Source: Paenibacillus chitinolyticus NBRC 15660 (GTDB lineage Bacteria > Bacillota > Bacilli > Paenibacillales > NBRC-103111). Taken from it: 64,000 nucleotides of DNA. Shown here one piece after another: positions 16,594-23,619 of the stretch. Numbering within the stretch: position 1 is the stretch's first letter; every line of letters starts with the position of its first letter. The DNA lies in contig NZ_BBJT01000004.1 of NCBI RefSeq assembly GCF_000739915.1, positions 310,001-374,000 on the forward strand, given 5' to 3'. The notes beneath the pieces are model-generated. The model saw only the letters and a program-made list of their open reading frames with translations, was not told the origin of the DNA and ran no database searches. A program made the translations under genes and the position numbers.

Positions 16594-17478
16594 TCAACGA
16601 ACAGTCTTGCTATCCGATCGGCTTTCTTTGGAAAAGGAAAGTAAAATCCCGGTCTTATCGTCCGAACGTTTGAAACGCTGCACGCTGCGGCATTCCGGAT
16701 CGTCTTCCTCGAATGCCTCCAACTCGTCCACATAAGCTTCCAGCCCCGTCCTGATTACCGCACGGACCCACTCCTCCGTGCTGTGCCGGTGCTCTTCCCG
16801 CCACGGATAAATCCCGTCCGTGACGAGCAGCAGGTGCGCCAGCCCCGAACGGGCGATATTCCCGCTCTCCAGGTGCCGGGCCAGCGCGTCATCACCGTTG
16901 ATGACGCTATAGCCGCCGGGCCGGTTGGCGCGCCTGCGGTTCGCCCGCAGCGCTTCCGTCACTTCCGGCGGCTGGACCCTGCGCTCCCACTCGCCGGGAT
17001 ATTCCCGGCGCCAGAGCGCCAGTGCGCGTTCGTCGTGGGGCTCCACGGAGTCCCGCGTCACCGCACGCACTACGCCGTCTTCGTAGACGGCGTAAACCAT
17101 GCAGTCGCCTGATTGCACCCAGGCGACGCGATCTTCGTCCACGCGCACGACGGCGTGGACGGCACCCCACCGGCTGCCGGTGTCTTCGGAGCGCTCCTGC
17201 CCTTGCAGGCGCTCCATTTCTTCGTGCAGCCGCGCATTCGCCTCGAGCGTCGTACGCTCGAGATCGGCCTTGCCGGCGCCGGCGAAGCAGGCCGCCACAA
17301 GCGCCGACGCGATATGGCCGGCGGTGCGGCCTCGCGCGTCCCGGTACGCCGTCAGGCCCGAGACGCCGTCGATCACGCCGAACAAGCCTTCTTCGGGCGC
17401 CAGAAGCAGCGCATCCTCGTTGCACACGCCTTGTCCCTGCCGGATAACACTCTCGACCTTACATTGAAGCTGTGGCAT
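16594..17478 (-). CDS. PP2C-like serine/threonine phosphatase
   Basis: The 294 residues show the PP2C (PPM) motif series for a two-metal phosphatase. These are NEDALLL, a metal-binding Asp in GVIDGVSG, SGDCMVYAVY, LVTDGIYPW, and the C-terminal DDKTGILLSF (the usual DDxT motif). The ATG at 17478 follows GGGGAGAAGCGGA. The gene is monocistronic and no Ser/Thr kinase lies near. The substrate is unknown. The region is unusually GC-rich (about 16900-17400), which produces several long overlapping reading frames that I regard as shadows. Confidence 0.85.
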   Translation of the reverse strand: MPQLQCKVESVIRQGQGVCNEDALLLAPEEGLFGVIDGVSGLTAYRDARGRTAGHIASALVAACFAGAGKADLERTTLEANARLHEEMERLQGQERSEDTGSRWGAVHAVVRVDEDRVAWVQSGDCMVYAVYEDGVVRAVTRDSVEPHDERALALWRREYPGEWERRVQPPEVTEALRANRRRANRPGGYSVINGDDALARHLESGNIARSGLAHLLLVTDGIYPWREEHRHSTEEWVRAVIRTGLEAYVDELEAFEEDDPECRSVQRFKRSDDKTGILLSFSKESRSDSKTVR

Positions 17479-17662
17479 TCCGCTTCTCCCCTTTTTTAAA
17501 CAAGCTTCATGCTTCGTTCGTTCACCGAAGCCTGGACCTTTGTCGGGGTCCCGACTCGTCCCGGGGTCCGTTACGCCGGTCCGGTGTCCGATGTACAATT
17601 GGTTTATAAAGAAGGTCGCTTACATGACCGGTATTTTCTTAAATAAAAGGAGGCAGCCCGCC

Positions 17663-17767
17663 ATGACCAAAACCGCACAAGACCACCGCGTTCAGAAAAG
17701 CGTACGCATCGTTCTTTCTATCCTTCTTCTGGGCTCCAAATCCGCCCATTTTCCCGAGAAATTATAG
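17663..17767 (+). CDS. Possible 34-residue peptide with a strong ribosome site
   Basis: AAAGGAGGCAGCCCGCC precedes an ATG that opens 34 codons with a basic N-terminus and a short hydrophobic stretch (VRIVLSILLLG). It then ends SAHFPEKL. The AGGAGG is a perfect match, which argues for translation, but I recognise no family. It could be a small membrane-associated peptide or the remains of a longer gene. Confidence 0.35.
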   Translation: MTKTAQDHRVQKSVRIVLSILLLGSKSAHFPEKL

Positions 17768-18021
17768 AGATACACCTCAGTTTTAGAACACTCTGCCATT
17801 CATATATAACAACGCGCAACTTCCCGGTACGGGTATATAGTGCGCCCCGCTGCCCGAGTTTACGGCCAGTTCGAATCTATCCCGCTTGTTTCGTTCCGTT
17901 TTTCGAAAATTTACCGTTTGCCCTTATCATACCGCAAAACGCCCGAACCGGACAAAATTCTTTCCTTCAAACAACATTCAAAAGCGGAATCATCTTTTTT
18001 TCCCCACTTTCGGAACCGGTC
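17768..18021. other. Intergenic region without recognisable gene
   Basis: The stretch contains no ORF with a ribosome site and no clear hairpin. It lies between a doubtful small peptide and the promoter at 18022. Confidence 0.5.
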
Positions 18022-18051
18022 TTGGACGCCGGGCCCCACTTCCGATATAAT
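18022..18051 (+). promoter_or_regulatory. SigA promoter of the DUF3055-like gene
   Basis: TTGGAC (18022-18027) and TATAAT (18046-18051) are 18 bases apart, 33 bases before the start codon at 18085. Confidence 0.75.
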
Positions 18052-18084
18052 CGGGAGTATTAACCGGTAAATGGAGTGAACGTG

Positions 18085-18378
18085 ATGTCCGAATTCGATT
18101 TTTTATATGACCATACCGAAGATACCTCGACCCGTTTTGTCTGCTTTGTAGGCTCGTCCCTGCACCGCTTCGATCTGGCGGTCACGAATACGAACCGTTT
18201 TTACGGCAAAAAAATGATCACCGATCTGCAATCCGGCAAAACCGCCATCATCGGTCCGGACGATTTGAATGAAGAAGGCTATCTCGAACACGTGTATAAA
18301 ATCTCCGAGGAAGAAGCCGAAGAGCTTCGCTCTTTCCTTTTCCAGATCGTGGGTACTGTCAATTTCACGGATATTTGA
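18085..18378 (+). CDS. Small conserved protein, DUF3055-like
   Basis: The 97-residue soluble acidic protein (DFLYDHTEDTSTRFVCFVG ... RFDLAVTNTNRFYGKKMI ... GKTAIIGPDDL ... ISEEEAEELRSFL) resembles the DUF3055 family of Bacillales, whose function is unknown to me. The ATG at 18085 follows GGAGTGAACGTG. A good SigA promoter lies just upstream, and the next gene follows after 72 bases on the same strand, so the two may be co-transcribed. Confidence 0.65.
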   Translation: MSEFDFLYDHTEDTSTRFVCFVGSSLHRFDLAVTNTNRFYGKKMITDLQSGKTAIIGPDDLNEEGYLEHVYKISEEEAEELRSFLFQIVGTVNFTDI

Positions 18379-18450
18379 GGCCTCCGGGGGAGAAAATGGG
18401 AAAAGACCACCGGCAGCGCTTAAACAGGCCGCCCGATCAGGAGGATTCCC

Positions 18451-18714
18451 ATGGGTGATGAATTTTTAAAAGAAGAAAGCCGGGGCGCCGATCTGTCCAC
18501 CGTCGAGTCCCAGCGGAACGATACGATCCCCGAAGAATTTCCGGAAGGTCCTTACGGCTCGTCCGTTCTAAGCGAATCTCTCGGCAAAAGCACTCCTTGG
18601 CGGGATGACCAGCGTCCAACGAACCGGTTCCGCTACGAAAACCGCGAGCTTCATTATGGAATCGAGCGGGATTATCCCGGCGACGACCAGTCGGAAGAGA
18701 CACCCGGACCTTAA
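18451..18714 (+). CDS. Hypothetical 87-residue hydrophilic protein
   Basis: Very acidic and polar, with no hydrophobic segment and many Pro, Gly and charged residues (GPYGSSVLSESLGKSTPW, RFRYENRELHYGIERDYPG). It is probably intrinsically disordered. The ATG at 18451 follows ATCAGGAGGATTCCC, an excellent ribosome site, which together with position after the DUF3055-like gene supports it as real. I recognise no domain. Confidence 0.6.
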   Translation: MGDEFLKEESRGADLSTVESQRNDTIPEEFPEGPYGSSVLSESLGKSTPWRDDQRPTNRFRYENRELHYGIERDYPGDDQSEETPGP

Positions 18715-18790
18715 GACGCTCGCACCTTACGAGGTCCCACCGCGATGCGCTTGGCATGACGATTGTCGATCTCGCTCCGTTCAAAGCAAA

Positions 18791-18840
18791 AATCCCCGCA
18801 CCGGGCCTCTAAGGCTTCCGGTTGCGGGGATTGTTTTTTT
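18791..18840. terminator. Bidirectional terminator
   Basis: AATCCCCGCA (18791-18800) pairs with TGCGGGGATT (18823-18832) with additional CCGG pairing inside. T7 follows on the plus strand and T5 on the minus strand. It ends the small-gene pair on the plus strand and the DUF350/ATP-grasp operon on the minus strand. Confidence 0.85.
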
Positions 18841-18854
18841 CCAACGGATGATAC

Positions 18855-19244
18855 CTAAATAATCAAACTGCTCATGGAGAACGCGACACCGACATAGATC
18901 GCGCACAGCATAATACCTACTGCCACGTTGCCTTCCTTAAGCTGCTCGGACAGTTTAATGCCCGGCGTCAGCAAGTCGAAAACGAAGTAAGTGAGAAGCA
19001 GGCAGACGTAACCGATCGCAAACCACATCGCCATATGAAGGATCGAAGAATTCGTGTAAGCCGCGACACCCAGAATAATGGCCGTTCCGAAAAATTTCCC
19101 GCCCAGGACCAGACCTACCGCCTTATTGCCTTTGCGGAGCTCCTCCATGTCGTTAAACGGCGTAATCCAGTTAAAAATGACCATGCCAATAACCTGTAAA
19201 GCCACAATGACAATAAAGCTGATTAAAATATTCAAGGCGATCAT
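18855..19244 (-). CDS. DUF350 (YjfL-type) membrane protein, first copy
   Basis: The 129-residue polytopic membrane protein is built from two DUF350 repeats. Each has a hydrophobic segment, an F-x-x-x-TP turn, a charged helix and a glycine-rich helix (FNWITPFNDMEELRKGNKAVGL; FDLLTPGIKLSEQLKEGNVAVGI). Four membrane helices are likely. DUF350 is the family of Escherichia coli YjfL, which sits with a PspA homologue and a glutathionylspermidine-synthase-like gene. Here it is the last gene of such an operon. The ATG at 19244 overlaps the preceding stop as ATGA. The molecular role is unknown. Confidence 0.88.
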   Translation of the reverse strand: MIALNILISFIVIVALQVIGMVIFNWITPFNDMEELRKGNKAVGLVLGGKFFGTAIILGVAAYTNSSILHMAMWFAIGYVCLLLTYFVFDLLTPGIKLSEQLKEGNVAVGIMLCAIYVGVAFSMSSLII

Positions 19245-19918
19245 TCCGCCCACCCCCTGAACTTGGACATGGCCAAATCATAATTCGAGAAATCGTGCAC
19301 TTCTTCAAGGACGATTTTCACGCGTTTCTTGTCTTTAATCGCCGTATAGCGCTCATCGGAAATCGGCTGCTTCACTTTATGACCCGATGGCATAGAGACG
19401 ACGGCGAAGTCCCGGTGTTTATCCCCGTACTGCGTCTTGTAGACGCCGATGAGATCGACCTCGGTTTGAATTTCGGTTTTGAGCTGGCTCATGTCCGTCT
19501 TTGCCGCACTTTCGGTTTTAAATGTTTTCAGCGGTGTCCAACCCGAAAGCTTGACATCGTTCTTCCCGTCATCTCCGGTTTTCATTTCCGCGGTCATAAA
19601 GCTCAGCACCCAAACCTGATCTCCCGTTGCGAAATTGCCGTCGTTAGGCAGCATATCGTTGTTCGGAAGCAGCGTCATGTCGCCCCCGATGAGATCCCCT
19701 ACTTTGGCCTGCTCGACTTTATAATCCCACGGAACTACGCTGGATTCGGTTGTAGCCCCGCCGGATGCGGTCGCGCCGCCGCTCGTGTTTTTCTTATCGG
19801 AGCATGCCCCGATTAGTCCGAAAACGAGGAGAAGGGCAAGCGCCGAGAAAATTCCGATCATGACCCGGCTCCGCTTCTTGCCTGATCCGTATCTGCTGTT
19901 CATCGCAGGTCTGCTCAT
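19241..19918 (-). CDS. Putative lipoprotein of the ATP-grasp/DUF350 operon
   Basis: The 225 residues begin with a basic tail, a hydrophobic segment (about 19-38) and a lipobox GLIGAC with the acylated Cys at 39. A Ser/Gly/Thr linker follows, then a folded domain of about 165 residues (WDYKVEQAKVGDLIGGDMTLLP ... VWVLSFMTAEM ... HKVKQPISDERYTAIKDKKR). I do not recognise the domain. In position it corresponds loosely to YjfK of the enterobacterial cluster, but I cannot show homology by eye. It overlaps both neighbours by ATGA, so it is tightly coupled to the ligase and the DUF350 protein. Confidence 0.75.
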   Translation of the reverse strand: MSRPAMNSRYGSGKKRSRVMIGIFSALALLLVFGLIGACSDKKNTSGGATASGGATTESSVVPWDYKVEQAKVGDLIGGDMTLLPNNDMLPNDGNFATGDQVWVLSFMTAEMKTGDDGKNDVKLSGWTPLKTFKTESAAKTDMSQLKTEIQTEVDLIGVYKTQYGDKHRDFAVVSMPSGHKVKQPISDERYTAIKDKKRVKIVLEEVHDFSNYDLAMSKFRGWAE

Positions 19919-21120
19919 TTCTGTTCAACTCCTATCGCCACAAAATGACTCGCATTGCCGGTAATCAAACCTCCGGCACGGCCCAGAAGACCGCACGGCT
20001 GTCCGTCGATGACAAACATTCCGGTAAGCAGCCGATATTCCCCATGGGTGAGTGAAATTTGCGGCAAGTCCGCCCGCGCCTGATACACATTCGTAAAAAG
20101 AGTGCTTGTATCGAAGCCGTCCTCATCCTGGATATCCATTTCGCCCGAAACGCCGTACATCCGCACGGAGCCACCTTCGCGGCCGAACATCGATTTGGAC
20201 ACGTAACTGCTTTCCAAAACCGGCTGATTGTAAGTCGGCAGCATATAACGCTCGATGGTCCGGTGCTCTCCCGGCGTAAACAACGGGGCCATCATCTCAT
20301 GGAGCCCCCAGATCACGGCCTGTAATCCCTTGGATTGCAAAATTATCGCGTGAAGAGGATTAAACAGCCGCAAATGACCGTTCTCAATGGAGTACGCGAG
20401 AGCTTCCCCTCCGTCGTCCACACCCATCCATTCTTTCGGATAGAGGGCAAACATGCTTCGGATTTCCCGGTTCTCCCCGTCTTTGAGAATGCCTTCGTCC
20501 ACCCACAGATCCAGACAATCCACCGGCCGGACTTCAAGTCCGCTGTGACGGATCAACATATCGATCGTGCCCGAATCTTCCAAGTGTTTGCCGTAATCTA
20601 TGCATGCGGCAGCCTCCGGCATCTCTTCCGACCAAGCTTGGCGGACGAGATCCGGCATTGCCGTATTGGGACTGTGACCGCCGTACCGGCTGCACATCCA
20701 CGGAGTGACAACGGATGCCTCCACGTATCCGGTCGGGGTATCGGCATTCAGCTCCAGAAGCTTGATATCCCCTTCCTGAGATATGCTGAAGTCAAACCGC
20801 GCATAGCGGCTGAGAAGCCCCTTCGGTCCCGGTTCCAGTCCATCCAGACCGTCCCAAAGCACCTCCGGGATGCTCAGCATGTCGTACAAATCCCGCCGGC
20901 CGATAACAAACCGTGCCCCTTTATCGAAAATGTCCCACAAGAGTCTCGACGCTTGGTTCAGCTCTTCGTAAACGCCGCGGTCCATAAGAACAAGCTGGTC
21001 GATCCAGTACTGCTCCTGCTCCAGATCGGCCCATGTAAAACCCATCCGGCCCAGCTCGGCTACATAAGCCTCGCGGTCCTTATGCGGCTGTCCGAGTACC
21101 CTGAATGTCCGGCTGTCCAT
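19915..21120 (-). CDS. Glutathionylspermidine-synthase-like ATP-grasp ligase (YjfC/YgiC type)
   Basis: The 401 residues match the GSP_synth family, an ATP-grasp-like fold that joins a carboxylate to an amine using ATP. Visible key residues are R108 and D110 (ARFDFSI), E123 and N125 (LLELNADTPTGYVE), the Lys/Gly loop SKSMFGREGGSV (about 308-319, K309), and the C-terminal GLLGRAGGLITGNASHF. There is no N-terminal amidase (CHAP) domain, as in Escherichia coli YjfC and YgiC but unlike Gsp. The true substrates of YjfC/YgiC are not known; a peptide or polyamine tag on an envelope molecule has been proposed for such clusters. It overlaps both neighbours (TGATG upstream, ATGA downstream). Confidence 0.88.
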   Translation of the reverse strand: MDSRTFRVLGQPHKDREAYVAELGRMGFTWADLEQEQYWIDQLVLMDRGVYEELNQASRLLWDIFDKGARFVIGRRDLYDMLSIPEVLWDGLDGLEPGPKGLLSRYARFDFSISQEGDIKLLELNADTPTGYVEASVVTPWMCSRYGGHSPNTAMPDLVRQAWSEEMPEAAACIDYGKHLEDSGTIDMLIRHSGLEVRPVDCLDLWVDEGILKDGENREIRSMFALYPKEWMGVDDGGEALAYSIENGHLRLFNPLHAIILQSKGLQAVIWGLHEMMAPLFTPGEHRTIERYMLPTYNQPVLESSYVSKSMFGREGGSVRMYGVSGEMDIQDEDGFDTSTLFTNVYQARADLPQISLTHGEYRLLTGMFVIDGQPCGLLGRAGGLITGNASHFVAIGVEQK

Positions 21121-22082
21121 CAGCTTCCGCTGGAAGAGCTGCCCGACGAGCTGAATCCGCCCGACTTGCCGCCGATGCTGCCGGACGACGAGGACGAGGA
21201 TTTACTCGATGAACCGGAGGATACGGAGCCTGAAGAGCTGGATGTTCCGGATTTCGTGCTTGAGGAGCCGCTGCTCGTCGAGCTCTTGCCGGTCGAAGAA
21301 GATCCTGTTGTGGACGAGCTCTTGCTCGAATTGTTCCGCGAATTAATCGTCGATTTGCTGTTAAAAGCTCCCGTTGTGTTCGAGGTTTTTGGCTTAACCG
21401 TCGAATTCGCGGTTTGCTTGTTCTGAAACTTCGTCGAATCGTACGTCGGCACCGAATAAGGCTTCTTCGTCCGGTAATCGTAAGACGGCCGTGAACTGGA
21501 CCAGCCGCTCGACGAGTAGGAGCCGCCGCTGTTGAAGATCAGATGATACAGCATCAGGTCGGTCCAGTTGAGGCCGTTGTTGTACACGATCGGAGCGGCT
21601 GTGCCGACTCCCGCCCCCGTGCCGCCCGTACCTACGCCCGCGGAAGGAGTAGGAGTCGGGGTCGCTCCCGCTCCCGGTTTATCCAGCTGTTCCGGGAGCG
21701 GAATGTTCCAGTCCGCGCTCGGATCGAAATAAGTTTTGACATCCTCGTTGGACCATTCGATGATTTGCGGCTCGGCCGCTTTGCTCTCGGCATAAACCGC
21801 CGGAACCAGCAGCAGGTTGGCCGCCAGCACGACGCCGAGCGACGTGTTCAGCACACGAAGCGGCTTCGGGGTACGCGTCCTGCGGGCGGCACGCGCCTGC
21901 GCCGCTTTGTCCGCGTCAGCCGCCCGTGCGGCAAGCACCGCTTCGGGTGAGCCTGCTTCAGGCGCACCCGCCGCTTCCGCTGCAACCGCTTCCGAAGCGC
22001 TCTCGCCCGCCGCAGCGTTGAAGTTTGCATTCTCTTCCGTATCGTTAAGCCCGCCTGCGTTGTTGTTCAGATTGTCGTTCAT
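21120..22082 (-). CDS. Ser/Gly-rich membrane or exported protein paired with the ATP-grasp ligase
   Basis: The 320 residues show an acidic, Asn/Ala-rich N-terminus of about 70 residues and a basic patch (RRTRTPKPLR). A hydrophobic segment (about 78-98) follows, ending in VYAES, a possible signal-peptidase site. Next come a Pro/Gly/Thr linker and a short hydrophobic motif (NWTDLMLYHLIF). The last 115 residues or so are more than half Ser, Gly, Thr and Lys. Escherichia coli pairs its YgiC/YjfC ligases with Ser/Gly-rich YgiB/YjfM proteins, so this is a candidate ligase substrate; that is an inference from position. The ATG at 22082 follows TTGGAGGGACTTGCA; an upstream ATG at 22115 lacks a site. 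Confidence 0.78.
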   Translation of the reverse strand: MNDNLNNNAGGLNDTEENANFNAAAGESASEAVAAEAAGAPEAGSPEAVLAARAADADKAAQARAARRTRTPKPLRVLNTSLGVVLAANLLLVPAVYAESKAAEPQIIEWSNEDVKTYFDPSADWNIPLPEQLDKPGAGATPTPTPSAGVGTGGTGAGVGTAAPIVYNNGLNWTDLMLYHLIFNSGGSYSSSGWSSSRPSYDYRTKKPYSVPTYDSTKFQNKQTANSTVKPKTSNTTGAFNSKSTINSRNNSSKSSSTTGSSSTGKSSTSSGSSSTKSGTSSSSGSVSSGSSSKSSSSSSGSIGGKSGGFSSSGSSSSGS

Positions 22083-22107
22083 TGCAAGTCCCTCCAATTC
22101 TGACTTC

Positions 22108-22326
22108 TTACTCACTCGCTTGCTTATTAATTGGCAGTACCAGCACTTCCAGTTTCTGATTCTCTACATCGAGTCTTCCTTCGATCATTTCGTACTCTTT
22201 GCCGCCGACATACAGAAAATTGGCATGCTCCATCATCGCCAACATCGTCGCATTCCAATTACGCTCATCAATCGTCTTCAATTCGCCGTTTTCCAATTTT
22301 TCAATAATCAATACGTTAGCTTCCAT
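22108..22326 (-). CDS. Hypothetical 72-residue protein, first gene of the ECF-promoter operon
   Basis: Small soluble protein with a beta-rich look (ANVLIIEKLENGELKTIDERNWNA ... FLYVGGKEYEMIEGRLDVENQKLEVLVLPI). No recognised domain. The ATG at 22326 sits seven bases after GAAAGGATG; an ATG at 22335 is too close to that site. It lies 26 bases before the Ser/Gly-rich protein and about 40 bases after the expected transcription start, so it is the promoter-proximal member of the operon. Confidence 0.65.
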   Translation of the reverse strand: MEANVLIIEKLENGELKTIDERNWNATMLAMMEHANFLYVGGKEYEMIEGRLDVENQKLEVLVLPINKQASE

Positions 22327-22374
22327 CGTTTTCATCCTTTCAAAATGCGGTTAGGAAATTATCATGCTATTTCT

Positions 22375-22400
22375 AACGTTTGAGCGGCGATTTTGTTTCA
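22375..22400 (-). promoter_or_regulatory. ECF (SigW-type) promoter of the ATP-grasp/DUF350 operon
   Basis: On the minus strand TGAAAC (22400-22395) and CGTT (22378-22375) are separated by exactly 16 bases. The Bacillus SigW consensus is TGAAAC-N16-CGTA, so only the last base differs. It lies 49 bases before the first start codon. The rest of 22401-22616 holds no gene I can support; a short CCGGC-AA-GCCGG hairpin near 22565 may help to end ypcP. Confidence 0.7.
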
Positions 22401-22616
22401 TTTTTTTCCGAAATGCTGTAAACAGTTCACTCCCTAACATACCAAAAACATGAAATGGTGGGAACCCTTTTGCGACATTTTAATAAGAAGAAAAGGCGGA
22501 ATTAACAATCAAAAAGCGATCCGCCGGCAGCAGCCGAACGAATCGCCTTCCAATTCCAAAAGGGCCGGCAAGCCGGACTGCAAGTGCTGTACTTTACACG
22601 TTCCCTTTCATTTCTC

Positions 22617-23504
22617 TTACAAAAAAGCCGGCTGGCTGACCAGTTTGGCCAATCCCTTGAACTCCAGCTCCTCGAACTTCGTGAGCACCCGCTCGTGATC
22701 GATGGCCCAGCAGCACTCCTCCAGTGCGCAGGCGACCGGAACCTTGAGGAAAATCGTCGCCAGCTCCCTGGACAGATGCAGCATATCGAGCTGCGCCTCG
22801 ATCTTCGCCCGGACCCCTTTCGGCAGTTCAGACAGATTCTCCAGAATGCCTTCGATGGTGCCATACTGCTGAATAAGCTTCAGCGCCGTTTTCTCTCCGA
22901 TGCCTTTTACGCCCGGATAGTTGTCGCTGGTGTCGCCCATCAGCCCTTTCATATCAATAATCTGGGCCGCTGACAGATTCCGCTCCTCCAGCAGCAGGTC
23001 CGGTGTGTAAACGGCGTAGTTGCCGTGGCCTTTTTTCATAATAATGACGCTTACGCTGTCGTCCACGAGCTGAAGCAGATCGTGGTCCCCGGTCAGGATG
23101 AACACATCCGCCGAATCTTTGTACGCTTGCGCCAACGTTCCGATACAGTCGTCCGCTTCATAGCCGCTCATCCCCACATTCGGCACTCCGAAGCTGTCCA
23201 CTACTTCTTTGACAAGGTCAAATTGGGGAATCAGGTCTTCGGGCGCTGCGGCCCGGTTAGCCTTGTAATCCGTGAACTGCTCGGTACGGAACGTTTTGGA
23301 GCCCATGTCCCAGCATACGATGACGTGCGACGGCGAAAAGGTCTGGACGGCGTCCCAGAAATACCGCACGAAGCCGTACACGGCATTCGTCGGCACTCCC
23401 GCGCTCGTCCGTTTAATATATCCGGTCACAGCCGATGCGTAGTAAGCCCGGAACAGCAGCGCCATTCCGTCCACCAGCAGGACTGCAGGTCTGGTTTGTG
23501 TCAC
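22617..23504 (-). CDS. ypcP: 5'-3' exonuclease, YpcP-like
   Basis: The 295 residues match the 5'-3' exonuclease domain found at the N-terminus of DNA polymerase I, but stand alone as in Bacillus YpcP. Metal-binding acidic clusters are visible: LLVDGMALLFRAYY, the helical arch (FRTEQFTDYKANR), GYEADDCIGTLA, ILTGDHDLLQLV and LMGDTSDNYPGVKGIGEKTA (H3TH). Such enzymes remove RNA primers and 5' flaps. I chose GTG at 23504, which follows GGGAGAGATATTT and gives the N-terminus usual for the family; ATG at 23522 has a poorer site. An extended -10 (TGATATAAT on the minus strand, 23557-23549) lies upstream. Confidence 0.88.
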   Translation of the reverse strand: MTQTRPAVLLVDGMALLFRAYYASAVTGYIKRTSAGVPTNAVYGFVRYFWDAVQTFSPSHVIVCWDMGSKTFRTEQFTDYKANRAAAPEDLIPQFDLVKEVVDSFGVPNVGMSGYEADDCIGTLAQAYKDSADVFILTGDHDLLQLVDDSVSVIIMKKGHGNYAVYTPDLLLEERNLSAAQIIDMKGLMGDTSDNYPGVKGIGEKTALKLIQQYGTIEGILENLSELPKGVRAKIEAQLDMLHLSRELATIFLKVPVACALEECCWAIDHERVLTKFEELEFKGLAKLVSQPAFL

Positions 23505-23619
23505 AAATATCTCTCCCATCATGGGCCGAACCCTGATTCTTCCCCTCTATTATATCACACGGGGGCAAGCCTTCCTTTACAAGAAACGGTTGATAGAGGG
23601 GACAATTGTTTCCATCTTT

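Noticed and set aside
16907-17499. Multiple overlapping GC-rich frames on both strands within the PP2C-like gene
   Set aside because: They are Arg/Ala-rich shadows of the PP2C frame, which has all catalytic motifs.
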